From positions 1,421,501 through 1,485,500 of the forward strand of contig NZ_PHTY01000001.1 in assembly GCF_002813135.1 (NCBI RefSeq): DNA of 64,000 nucleotides, given 5' to 3'. Each line of letters begins with the position of its first letter. Position 1 is the first letter of the stretch. This stretch comes from Ulvibacter sp. MAR_2010_11 (GTDB lineage Bacteria > Bacteroidota > Bacteroidia > Flavobacteriales > Flavobacteriaceae). The translations under genes and the position numbers were made by a program. This document shows, in pieces, positions 26,737-36,600 of this stretch. The notes under the pieces were generated by a model. It did no database searches and was not told the DNA's origin. It saw nothing but the letters and a program-made list of their open reading frames with translations.

Positions 26737-29667
26737 TTATTTAATTTCGATTTCATCCACAAAAAGCCACGCCTTTCCATTAAAGGGGGCTCCCAAATGC
26801 CACTTGGGAAGGTCTCCAAAATTCTTGGCTACAATTTTTACATATCGGGCGCTGTATCCCTTCATGCTAAATCGAATGGTTTTCAATTCGGTTTCTTCCG
26901 AAGGTATTTCGGCGGAGATTTTTTGAGCAGGTAAATTTTTATAAAAAGTTTTACTGTCCGAAACATAGCATTCCACCTGGGTAGGGTAAAAAATCCAGCT
27001 GCTTTGGTCCTGTAAAAAATTTACACTTATCGAATCAATAGGTCTTACACTTCCCAAATCGACAATCGCGACAAGATCTGTATCCTGATAGCCCTGCCAG
27101 GCACCGGTTCTAAAATCGCTTGCCCCTCGAATGCCGTCAATTAATGCATTGTCCCCGCCACCGTTATACTGATTGGCATACTCGGTTTCCAATTGAATGC
27201 TGAGGTTGGGGTCAATTTTATAGAATTTGGTAGTTTGTGTGCTGCTTTTTATCCCATTCTTTTGGGCGTAAGTGGCAACGGTGCTTTCTTCGGAAATGGT
27301 AAAAGGCGCGTTGTATTTTTTGGCTTCGGAATTGTTAATACTGTAAAAGATTTCACTTCCTTCCGAAGCTGCCTCCAGGCGAATTGTTGTTTCCTTTTTA
27401 AATGCCACATCTCCTTCAGCTATAAAAGGCGCAGGAGTAATAAGATGCTCAGTAATTTCAGTATTAGGGATATCGGCGTCATTTGTTCCCCACTCTGAAG
27501 GAGCATTCGTCATGGTAAAAACCAACTCTCCGCCTTCTATTATATCGGAATGAAAAAGATAACTTCTGGGTAGCGGCTTGCCATTCAGTGTAACCGAAGC
27601 AATGTATTTGTTGGTTTCTGAGACTCCATCAGCAACCACGGTAAATTGTTTCCCACTCTCTAAATGAATCGTGGCCTTGTCAAATAAAGGGGTTCCAATA
27701 ATATACTGATTGCTTCCCGGGGTAACAGGATAGAAGCCCAGAGAACTTAAGACATACCAGGCACTCATTTGTCCGCAGTCCTCATTCCCGCTAATGCCAT
27801 CCGGATCATTTTTGTAAAGCCCGGTAAGTACTTGATGCACGATCTCCTGAGTTTTGTAGGGCTTGTTTACAAAATTATACAGATAAGCCATGTGATGACT
27901 GGGCTCATTGCCATGCGCATACTGCCCAATCAATCCTGTAATATCGGCCTGTTCCCGTCCCGAAGTTTCACTTTTTGCCGAGAATAATTGGTCTAAATGT
28001 GCTTCCAATGTATTCTTTCCACCCATCAAATTCATCAGTCCTGAAATGTCCTGAGGAGCATACAAACTGTACTGCCAGGCGTTGGCTTCGGTGTAATTAA
28101 AATTTACTTCAAATGGGTCGAAAGGAGAAAACCAGGTATTCCGAAATCGTCCTTGCATAAAGTTGGATTCCGGATTAAAAACGTTTTTGTAGTATTGAGC
28201 CCGCTGCGAAAACAGTTTATAATCCTCGGTTTTTCCTAACTTCTTGGCCATTTGGGCAATGGTCCAGTCGTCGTAGGCGTATTCCAAGGTTTTCGAAACC
28301 GATTCACTTTCGGCTTCCACGGGAATAAAGCCCGCTTTTTTATAGGATTCCAACCCTAATTTATCTTGCATGGAACTGTGTTTCATGGCTTCGAAGGCCT
28401 TTTCGGCATCAAATCCGTCAATCCCTTTTAAATACGCATCGGCAATAACAGGGACAGCGTGGTAGCCAATCATACAACCCGTATAATTTGCCGAAAGATC
28501 CCAAATGGGCATGATTCCGCCTTCATCGTACTTCGCTAAAAAAGTATTGATAAAATCTTTGGTGCGCTCCTGCTCGATAATGGTGTATAAAGGGTGCGCC
28601 GCTCTGTAAGTGTCCCACAGCGAGAAAACCGTATAGTAATCGAAATTGGTTGTTTGATGAATTTCCAGATCCATTCCGCGATAACGACCGTCCACATCCT
28701 GATACAAATTTGGAGCAATCATGGTGTGATATAAGGCAGTATAGAAGTTGGTTTTATAATCTTCGTTGGAGCTTTCAATAACAATTTTTTCAAGTTGTTG
28801 TTCCCAGGTGGCTTCTGCTTCAGACTTAATTTCGTCGAAGCTTTTACTTCCGATTTCGGTTTCGAGATTTTTTTTAGCCCCTTCCTCGTCTACTGCCGAA
28901 ATTCCAATGGAAATGTAGACGGGTTCATTATTGGGGTTTATAAATAGTAGCGCTGCTTTTCTTCCTCCGGTCATACCTTGAAGGGGAGGCGATTGCAACA
29001 TATCGTTAAATGGATGAGAAGTTCTCATATAAAAATAAAGCCGCTGGTCCTTTGCCCAGGCTTCAGAAAAGCGATAACCTTTAATTTCTGTATTTGAAAC
29101 AATTTCAATGTTGGCATCAAGCACTTTATCACGATGTATCAAATCTAAAATCACAAATTGATCTTCAGCCGAAGGGTAAACATATTTATGCATTCCCGCC
29201 CGTGGCGTTACTGTAAGTTCCACTTCAATATTTGTTGAATCCAGAAGCACTCTGTAATAACCGGGGGAAGCAGTTTCATTGTCATGCGAAAAATGGGCTC
29301 GGTAACCCGCTTGGCCATCGGCACCATTGTTAAAGACAATTATATTTGTGGGCATTAGCAAGATATCTCCATAATCGCTTACTCCGGTACCACTAAGATG
29401 TGTATGCGAAAAACCGTAGATATAGCTGTCGCTGTAATGATAGCCGCTGCAACCGTCCCATCCTTCCAGACGGGTATCCGGACTCAATTGCATCATCCCA
29501 AAGGGCATGGTTGCTCCGGGGTAAGTATGACCATGACCTCCGGTTCCGATAAAAGGATTGACATAGGTAATTAGAGAAGCATCTTTTTTGGCCGGTGTAA
29601 CAGAAGTCGGTTTGGAGCAACTAATGAAGAATATAAAAACCAGGCCAAAAAAAAAGATTTTTTTCAT
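26737..29667 (-). CDS. GH92 alpha-mannosidase, lipoprotein
   Basis: 976 aa with a lipoprotein signal (FIFFISC, Cys17). GH92 enzymes remove alpha-1,2/1,3-linked mannose from N-glycans by an inverting, calcium-dependent mechanism. Hallmarks are YVNPFIGTGGHGHTYPGATMPFGM, SLWDTYRAAHPLYTI, HGNEPSHHMAYLYN and NEDCGQMSAWYVLSSLGFYPVTPG (about residue 628, the catalytic-acid region). After the catalytic module come a short beta-sandwich and a C-terminal F5/8-type-C-like domain (about 830-976). It is the first gene of a three-gene operon. No SusC/SusD pair lies beside it. Confidence 0.95.
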   Translation of the reverse strand: MKKIFFFGLVFIFFISCSKPTSVTPAKKDASLITYVNPFIGTGGHGHTYPGATMPFGMMQLSPDTRLEGWDGCSGYHYSDSYIYGFSHTHLSGTGVSDYGDILLMPTNIIVFNNGADGQAGYRAHFSHDNETASPGYYRVLLDSTNIEVELTVTPRAGMHKYVYPSAEDQFVILDLIHRDKVLDANIEIVSNTEIKGYRFSEAWAKDQRLYFYMRTSHPFNDMLQSPPLQGMTGGRKAALLFINPNNEPVYISIGISAVDEEGAKKNLETEIGSKSFDEIKSEAEATWEQQLEKIVIESSNEDYKTNFYTALYHTMIAPNLYQDVDGRYRGMDLEIHQTTNFDYYTVFSLWDTYRAAHPLYTIIEQERTKDFINTFLAKYDEGGIMPIWDLSANYTGCMIGYHAVPVIADAYLKGIDGFDAEKAFEAMKHSSMQDKLGLESYKKAGFIPVEAESESVSKTLEYAYDDWTIAQMAKKLGKTEDYKLFSQRAQYYKNVFNPESNFMQGRFRNTWFSPFDPFEVNFNYTEANAWQYSLYAPQDISGLMNLMGGKNTLEAHLDQLFSAKSETSGREQADITGLIGQYAHGNEPSHHMAYLYNFVNKPYKTQEIVHQVLTGLYKNDPDGISGNEDCGQMSAWYVLSSLGFYPVTPGSNQYIIGTPLFDKATIHLESGKQFTVVADGVSETNKYIASVTLNGKPLPRSYLFHSDIIEGGELVFTMTNAPSEWGTNDADIPNTEITEHLITPAPFIAEGDVAFKKETTIRLEAASEGSEIFYSINNSEAKKYNAPFTISEESTVATYAQKNGIKSSTQTTKFYKIDPNLSIQLETEYANQYNGGGDNALIDGIRGASDFRTGAWQGYQDTDLVAIVDLGSVRPIDSISVNFLQDQSSWIFYPTQVECYVSDSKTFYKNLPAQKISAEIPSEETELKTIRFSMKGYSARYVKIVAKNFGDLPKWHLGAPFNGKAWLFVDEIEIK

Positions 29668-29773
29668 GAAGTCTTAATAAGCTGAAAAGATACTAAAAAC
29701 CGTTAAAAAAAAGTGAATGTAGGTTTCAACTTTTTGAAAGGTAGTATCTTTAAAAACTCTCAAAAAACCATAC

Positions 29774-31003
29774 ATGCTGCGTTGGATTATTTTTATTGTC
29801 GTTTATATACTTATCGATTTGTATGCCTTTCAAGCCCTAAAAACGGTAACGAAAAATCCTTGGATCCAGTGGTTGTATGCAATTATTTCGGTAGGGATAC
29901 TTTTACTGTTTATCTATCAACTAACACAAGGTTCGTCTACTCGTACCATGACACCCGGGAGGATGTATGTTTTTGGCTTCTTTTTGGCCATATTAATCCC
30001 GAAATTGGTGCTAATTATTGTGATGTTCGGCGAAGATATCATTCGATTGTTTGTAGGTGCTTTTTCAAAAATAGCTGGAAGTGATGAAGGATTTTATATT
30101 CCATCCCGCAGAAAATTTATAAGTGCTGTTGCCTTGGGAATCGCTGCCATTCCGTTTACATCGTTGTTGTACGGAATGTACAAGGGGAGATATAACTATA
30201 AAGTTTTAAAATACACGCTCGAATTTGACGATTTACCGCAAAGTTTCGACGGCTATACACTTACTCAGATTAGTGATATTCACAGCGGTAGTTTCGACAA
30301 TGAAAAAAAGGTAAAATATGCCGTCGATTTGGTAAATGAACAAGGCAGTGATGTGATTCTTTTTACGGGAGATTTGGTGAATAATATAGCCGAAGAGATG
30401 CAGGACTGGAAAGATTTATTCTCAACCCTCAAGGCAAAAGATGGGGTATATTCCGTGCTGGGAAATCACGACTATGGCGATTATGTGAATTGGGAATCGG
30501 AAGCCGCCAAAACCGAAAATTTATCTCAACTGAAGCAACTACAACGCGATATGGGTTGGGATTTATTGTTAAATGAAAACAGAACGTTGGAACGGAACGG
30601 AGAGGCTATAAAGCTCATCGGTATTGAAAACTGGGGCGCCGGCGGTTTTAAAAAAGCCGGAGATCTCGACAAAGCCTGTGAGAATATTGCAGTAGAAGAT
30701 TTTAAAATACTCATGAGCCACGATCCTTCGCATTGGCAAGAACAGGTTAAGGAAGACAAGCGCAACATTCAACTTACATTAAGCGGTCATACCCATGGGA
30801 TGCAATTTGGAATTGAAATCCCGGGTTGGATTAAATGGAGTCCTGTAAAATATCGTTATGAAAACTGGGCGGGAATCTATGAAGAATTTGGACGTTATAT
30901 TAACGTAAATCGCGGTTTTGGTTACCTAGGATATCCCGGACGTGTGGGAATTTGGCCCGAAATCAGCGTAATCACACTTAAAAAACGCCGTATTGATGCT
31001 TAA
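29774..31003 (+). CDS. Membrane-anchored metallophosphoesterase
   Basis: 409 aa. Residues 1-120 contain about four hydrophobic segments. The rest is a calcineurin-like phosphoesterase with the full motif set: ISDIHSG, FTGDLVN, LGNHDYGDY, MSHDPSHW and SGHTHGMQFG. The arrangement is that of YkuE/YaeI-type enzymes, some of which act on lipid phosphates such as UDP-diacylglucosamine. The actual substrate here is unknown. It is divergent from the GH92 operon, with the thioredoxin-like gene downstream on the same strand. Confidence 0.9.
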   Translation: MLRWIIFIVVYILIDLYAFQALKTVTKNPWIQWLYAIISVGILLLFIYQLTQGSSTRTMTPGRMYVFGFFLAILIPKLVLIIVMFGEDIIRLFVGAFSKIAGSDEGFYIPSRRKFISAVALGIAAIPFTSLLYGMYKGRYNYKVLKYTLEFDDLPQSFDGYTLTQISDIHSGSFDNEKKVKYAVDLVNEQGSDVILFTGDLVNNIAEEMQDWKDLFSTLKAKDGVYSVLGNHDYGDYVNWESEAAKTENLSQLKQLQRDMGWDLLLNENRTLERNGEAIKLIGIENWGAGGFKKAGDLDKACENIAVEDFKILMSHDPSHWQEQVKEDKRNIQLTLSGHTHGMQFGIEIPGWIKWSPVKYRYENWAGIYEEFGRYINVNRGFGYLGYPGRVGIWPEISVITLKKRRIDA

Positions 31004-31025
31004 TTTACGGGAAATGCTATATTTG
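30993..31025 (+). promoter_or_regulatory. Promoter of the thioredoxin-like gene
   Basis: TTG at 30993-30995, 22 bases, then TATATTTG at 31018-31025. This matches the Bacteroidota promoter form. The TTG lies within the 3' end of the preceding gene. Confidence 0.55.
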
Positions 31026-31057
31026 TAATACCAATGTTCAAGTAACACTTTAGATAG

Positions 31058-31354
31058 ATGTCAAAATTTGGGGAATTAATTGAAACTCGGGTTCCTGTTT
31101 TGTTAGACTTTTATGCCGAATGGGACGAAGCCTGCAAAGGAATGCATCCGGTGCTACGTGATGTAGCTGCTGCTTTAGGTGATAAGGCACGGGTTATAAA
31201 AATAGATATCGATAAAAACAAAGAACTGGCCGAAGCTCTTCGCGTTAAAGGCCTTCCTACGCTTATGATTTACAAAAACGGCGAAATGAAATGGCGCCAA
31301 AGCGGGGAACAGGATGCCAATACCTTGATTGGACTGGTAAAGGAATTTGTTTAG
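31058..31354 (+). CDS. Thioredoxin-fold protein with an incomplete CxxC site
   Basis: 98 aa, one thioredoxin domain without signal peptide. It aligns with thioredoxin along LLDFYAEW--CKGMHPVLRDVA, IDIDKNKELAEALRVKGLPTLMIYKNGE (cis-Pro present). At the active site the usual WCGPCK is WDEACK, so the nucleophilic first Cys is Asp23 and only Cys26 remains. It cannot act as a normal dithiol reductase. It may bind a partner, act in a monothiol manner or be regulatory. It has its own promoter. Confidence 0.88.
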   Translation: MSKFGELIETRVPVLLDFYAEWDEACKGMHPVLRDVAAALGDKARVIKIDIDKNKELAEALRVKGLPTLMIYKNGEMKWRQSGEQDANTLIGLVKEFV

Positions 31355-31500
31355 ACAAACTGCACAAACTTAAATTTTTCTTCCACATTTATTTTTTTTC
31401 AATTTTCTGAAAATCAGAATACTAAAATTTATCGTGTACCGGTTATCGGAGAAATTTCACTTTTTAACATAAATTTCTAAGCTATTTTTCCATTTGATGC

Positions 31501-31508
31501 TATTTTTG
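31501..31508 (+). promoter_or_regulatory. Putative -7 element of the second fibre-like gene
   Basis: TATTTTTG matches TAnnTTTG, 30 bases upstream of the preferred ATG at 31538. No clear -33 box is seen. Confidence 0.4.
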
Positions 31509-31537
31509 TTTCAATGCTAAGTTCTTATCCCCAAATT

Positions 31538-32995
31538 ATGAAAAAGAAAAGTACCTGCTTATCCGGATTGGCTTTTGCTATGCTTTCCGTGATACTATTT
31601 ATGAGTCCAATCGCCTACGCCCAAGTTGGAATTGGAACAACAAGTCCGGATCCTACATCAATTCTCGATGCATCCTCTACCACTAAGGGTCTGCTAGCCC
31701 CTCGAATGACAACCGCACAAAGAACCGCCATCACAACTCCGGCAAACAGTTTACTGGTGTATGATACAGACCTTAGCGCGTTTTACTATTACAATACACC
31801 TACTACGTCATGGGTGAAAATTTCCGGAGAACTTGACAAGAGAGATAACTTTGTACTTGTAAAGAGTGAAGCCGATTTTCCCACCCCTTCAGGTGGCGTA
31901 ATTACCCTTGATGAGAATACCTATTATGAAATAAATGGGGTTATTTCACTTTCAAACTCCATTAATTTAAACGATGCTTATCTGGCGGGAATAGATGCCG
32001 GAGAAGATATCTTATTGTCTTCCGGCACCCTGTTTGTTGGAACCTCAGGAGGGAGTATACGAAATGTTACTATCGCAGGAGGGGGAACAGCTTTCAATAT
32101 AACCGGTGGTAGTTCCTTGCTGCTTCAGAATACAATAATAAATGGGATGGCGAGTGTGGGAACCATCTCCAATTTGGGGTTGTATTTTTCGAACATAGTT
32201 CAATATGTAAATAACACTTCCGGAATTACCTATTCAAATATTGGAAATTTATTATTGAGTAATCAGGGATGGTTTTCCAGTAATTCGGGAACCTATGAAA
32301 AACTTACAGGTAATTTTAGTCTGGTAGAGAAAGTAAGTGGATTCAGTTCTGTAAACGGAAGCAATATTGGTTTTGATGTAAGTGCAAATCCCACAGTGGC
32401 TAGCGGAGTGCTTTTCGGAACTCCTTTTTCGGGAACCAGCACTCAATTTATCAATCGCTATACGTCGGGATCATATCCCGGATATAATTTTACCAATTCG
32501 TGGACTGTAAATTGCCCTGGTATTCCTAGAGAATCTGATGATGTAGCTTCAGGAAATATTTATTTTAACGGAACTATTACTACCGGATTTGTACAAACGG
32601 TTAATAATAGCAGTGAATTTAATCTTTCCGGTAATACAGTTACAAATACAACTACCGCTGTCAACTTATTCAGGGTTTCCTCAGATACCAATAATCGTCT
32701 CACCTATGTTGGGAAGAAAACTCGAACTTTTCAAATCGATGCAGCCCTTTCAATACGTGGAAATAGTGGGACCGGCGACTATTATGCCTTTTTTATAAAG
32801 AAGAATGGAACGACCACTCTTACAGAGACAAACACATTAATGAGAGTTAATAATACTTCCGATATTTCGAGTAATTCGATCTCGGGAACAGTAGAGCTGG
32901 CACCCAATGAATACATCGAAATCTGGGGGCAGAGACTTGTTGGTTCCGGAACCACCTCCATTACCGTGTTTTCATTGAATGTGAATATAAAATAG
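31538..32995 (+). CDS. Secreted fibre/surface protein of unknown role
   Basis: 485 aa from the ATG at 31538; the upstream ATG at 31514 would add eight residues before MKKKSTC and spoil the signal peptide. The signal peptide ends IAYAQ. It is followed by VGIGTTSPDPTSILDASSTTKGLLAPRMTTAQR, the N-terminal signature of many Bacteroidota secreted fibre-like proteins, which it shares with the broken gene at 21663-24001. The middle (about 95-270) is Gly/Ser/Asn-rich, beta-helix-like. The C-terminus (about 350-485; TRTFQIDAALSIRG, ELAPNEYIEIWGQR) looks like a jelly-roll tip. No T9SS sorting domain was recognised. Confidence 0.7.
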   Translation: MKKKSTCLSGLAFAMLSVILFMSPIAYAQVGIGTTSPDPTSILDASSTTKGLLAPRMTTAQRTAITTPANSLLVYDTDLSAFYYYNTPTTSWVKISGELDKRDNFVLVKSEADFPTPSGGVITLDENTYYEINGVISLSNSINLNDAYLAGIDAGEDILLSSGTLFVGTSGGSIRNVTIAGGGTAFNITGGSSLLLQNTIINGMASVGTISNLGLYFSNIVQYVNNTSGITYSNIGNLLLSNQGWFSSNSGTYEKLTGNFSLVEKVSGFSSVNGSNIGFDVSANPTVASGVLFGTPFSGTSTQFINRYTSGSYPGYNFTNSWTVNCPGIPRESDDVASGNIYFNGTITTGFVQTVNNSSEFNLSGNTVTNTTTAVNLFRVSSDTNNRLTYVGKKTRTFQIDAALSIRGNSGTGDYYAFFIKKNGTTTLTETNTLMRVNNTSDISSNSISGTVELAPNEYIEIWGQRLVGSGTTSITVFSLNVNIK

Positions 32996-32997
32996 AA

Positions 32998-33642
32998 TTA
33001 TATAGCCTTACACAACCAATTTTTCTGGATACAATATTGTAAAACCTTCGGGAGTGTATACTGAAGGTTTTTTTTTGCTTTTATACTGTCGTGAAAGATA
33101 ACAATACTCCCCGGACGTATATTCTTCAGCACATTCTGAAGGCATTTTTCTTCTGAAATTGTCGCGTCAAAATCGCCGCTTAATACATCCCACATAATAA
33201 TGGAATAGCCCTCTTTCCTAAGCTTTTTTGCCTGCCCGGGTGTGAGCCGGCCATAAGGCGGACGAAATAATGATTTGCGATGTGCGAATGAAGATTGAGT
33301 GCTTTCAATTTGAGCTTCAGCTTCCAGTACATTTTTTATGTAATCTGAAGTTTTTGTCCTGGCGCCATTAAGATGATTAAAAGTGTGATTTGCAATAGTA
33401 TGCCCTTCCGATTTGACCTTCTGAAAGATATCCGGGTGTTTTTTTATATTATCACCAATACAGAAGAAAGTAGCCTTTGCTTTGTGTTTTTTTAATTCTG
33501 AAAGCACCCACGGAGTTACTTCAGGAATGGGGCCATCGTCGAAAGTGAGATAGATGGCGTTATTTTTATTCGAAAACGCCCAGATTCGTTTCGGAAAAAT
33601 CCATTGAACAAACTTGGGCGTTTTGACAATATAGGGAATCAT
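32998..33642 (-). CDS. Polysaccharide deacetylase (CE4/NodB family)
   Basis: 214 aa, one NodB domain. Motifs are YLTFDDGP (metal/catalytic Asp), ANHTFNH (metal His pair), FRPPYGRLTP, MWDVLSGDFD and IVIFHDS. Such enzymes remove N- or O-acetyl groups from peptidoglycan, chitin or other polymers. No clear signal peptide is present, only a hydrophobic N-terminus (IPYIVKTPKFVQWIF). It is 4 bases downstream of the DUF2723 gene on the same strand, so the two are probably co-transcribed. A second, separate deacetylase is found at 47819-48592. Confidence 0.9.
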   Translation of the reverse strand: MIPYIVKTPKFVQWIFPKRIWAFSNKNNAIYLTFDDGPIPEVTPWVLSELKKHKAKATFFCIGDNIKKHPDIFQKVKSEGHTIANHTFNHLNGARTKTSDYIKNVLEAEAQIESTQSSFAHRKSLFRPPYGRLTPGQAKKLRKEGYSIIMWDVLSGDFDATISEEKCLQNVLKNIRPGSIVIFHDSIKAKKNLQYTLPKVLQYCIQKNWLCKAI

Positions 33643-33646
33643 GTGT

Positions 33647-36600
33647 TTATTGGCTATTCAAATCCATAGCGTCTTGTAACGCCGAATCTAATACGCTTTG
33701 CAAAGAATCTTCAACAGGAGCTTTTTTCTCTGCATCCACACCTTCATTTTCATTATAGAAATGACTGAACAACTTTATATAACCATTAAATTTGGTAGCT
33801 TCTTTTTTGGCGAATTCTTCGTTTTCCATCACAATTAAAATGTCCACCAAACTTCGGTAGCGTTCCATATTGCTGATTATTTCATCGGCAATAGAGTACT
33901 GTCTCTTAATTTTCATTCCACTGAAATACAGCAAATTTTCCTGATACTTTTTGGAAACAGCTTCATAAACAGTACGTGCTTTTTCCGGTTTTTCAATTTC
34001 GTAGTAACCTAAGATGAAAGGTTCCAGTAAAGAATAATATTCGAAATAATCTACCGGCATTTTTTCCATTGCCAAATCCAAAATCTTTTCGGCCTTGTCC
34101 CATTTACCTTCATTGATAAGTGTTTCGGCCAAGCGTGCCAAATTACTTCGATAGGTAATTCCGTTTCGGCGTGTTTCGGTATCGTGATAAATATCCGGAC
34201 TTCCACTGTTACCCCAGTCCCAACTCATTACGTTAGCGTACATTTTTTCGCTGTCTATTCGACCCATATCGAACGGATTTCGCTTATCGACCTTTGTTCT
34301 TATAGGCACTAGTTTATAGACCACGCCGTCTAATTGAAGGTAATCCTTCATCCATAAATAATCGTCGTCTCCAAAGGCACCACCACTAAAATAGATAGGG
34401 CGCTCCCAATTGTTGTTGGCAACTACATCGAGCATCATCATACGGTTTTTATAAAGCACCTCACCTTTTAAAACAATGTCTATATACGGAACAATTTTAT
34501 CGGCATCTTTTTGTGCAACTATCCCATTACGCAGCACCGCTTCCTTGTCTACCGGAATTCGAATAACTTTGGATGGGAAGGTATTCGCCATATGACCGCT
34601 TTGAAGTTCAACCTTGGCAGATTGACTGTTACTGGCAACCCAATTCATCCATGTTTTAATGTCTATGGTGTCTTGTTTGGTTTCCTGAAAGAATAGAAAG
34701 TCTCTGGTTCCAACCTTATAATCGTCGTGTGTTAATTGTGAAGGAATAGGGTCACTGGTAAACGCCTTCTTTTTCATATCATCAATGTACCAATCTGTTT
34801 GAAACAGGCTCGTATTTACAATCCGGACATCCTGTCTATATCCTTCTATATTCTGTGCATACCACAGTGCAAACGTATCGTTATCACCAATGGTAAAGAG
34901 GATGGCATTTTCATCACAGGAGTCTAAGTACATTTTTCCCATAGACTGAGCCGTGTATCTTCCTGAACGATCATGATCATCCCAATTTTGAGTCGCCAAT
35001 AAAACAGGAGCGGCCAATGCTGTTGCTATTATTACAATTGGAACGGCCAACTTGGGTTTAATGTATTCTTTTGCCATTTCGAACAAAGCGTAGACCCCAA
35101 ATCCAATCCAAAGTGCAAACACATAAAAGGATCCTACCAGAGCATAATCTCGTTCTCTGGGTTCGAAGGGTCTTTCGTTGAGGTAAACTTTTAGTGCCAG
35201 TCCTGTAAAAAGGAAAAAGATAAGTAATACCCAAAAGCTTTTTTTATCGTTTTTGGCATGAAAAACCAAACCTAAAATCCCCAGTAGTAAAGGGAGGAAG
35301 AAATAGGTATTTCTTGCCTTATTGTATTTCATATCACTGGGCAGATTGTCCTGTGAGCCTAATCGTAAAGCATCCACAAAGTTAATTCCACTAATCCAGT
35401 TGCCATGTAAATCGGTATACTGACCTTGAACATCATCCTGGCGTCCCGAAAAATTCCACATAAAATAGCGCCAATACATATACCCGAATTGGTATTCGAA
35501 CATAAAGCTCATATTCTGCCAGAATGAAGGCTTTTCAATATCTAAAAAAGGACTGAAGTCTTGTAGAAACGAACTGAAATCGTCAGTGTCCACCAAGCCT
35601 TGCGCATTGGCTTCTTTAAAGGCATTTACCTCGTCGATTAAACGTTGTTCACCGCGGTATTCTCGTTTAACACTGAAATTCAACCCGTTGGTAAATTCCA
35701 TGTAATTTTTGGCATGCTCAATACTCCACATTCTGGGTAGATATGCCTTTTGGGCGTCGTCGGTATTCTGACTCGCATTTTTATAATTATTGACAATCAC
35801 ATATTTCCCTGCCTTTTCGTCTTTTTCGTACTTAGGCTTGTCGTCTTTATAGGGGTTTTTTGAATCCAGCCCTGCGTAGGTTTCGGTAAATAACGGACCG
35901 TAAAAAAGATGTGTTTCAGGGTATTGCTCCCTGTTGTAGTACGCCAGTAATTCTCTTGCATTATTAGGGTTATTTTCATTGATCACTGTTCCTGCGTTAG
36001 CCCGAATAGGAAGCATTAACCAACTTGAAAAACCGATAAAAATAAAGAGTACACAAAGCAATAAGGTGTTAAATTGTGTATAACCTTTGTTTTTGGTGTA
36101 GCGCAACCCGAAGTAAAATAATGCGATAAACACAAGGCCTGCAATGATGGTCCCTGAATTGAAAGGAAGTCCAAGACTGTTCACAAAGAATAACTCCGAA
36201 CCGCTGAAGAACTTCATAGTCATGGGTAGCAGTAGCTTAAAAATAAACAGCAAAATTGCAACCACTACTATGTTGGCAATGATGAAATTTTTTATGGTAA
36301 TGGTCTTGTAATTTTTGAAGAAATACAGAAATCCCATGGCGGGGATGGTTAATAACCCCAAAAAGTGAACGCCAAATGATAGTCCTATAAGGAAGGCAAT
36401 TAAAATCACCCATCGATCGCCTCGGGGCGTGTTCATTTCCCGTTCCCAGCGAAGTGCGCAATAGAATAATGCCGACATGATACAGGTGGCTGCTGCGTAT
36501 ACTTCGGCTTCGACGGCGTTAAACCAGAAGCTATCGGTGAACGCAAAAGCAAGCGAGCCGACTGCGGCAGATCCCAGAATTGCCATGGCGCTGTACTTTG

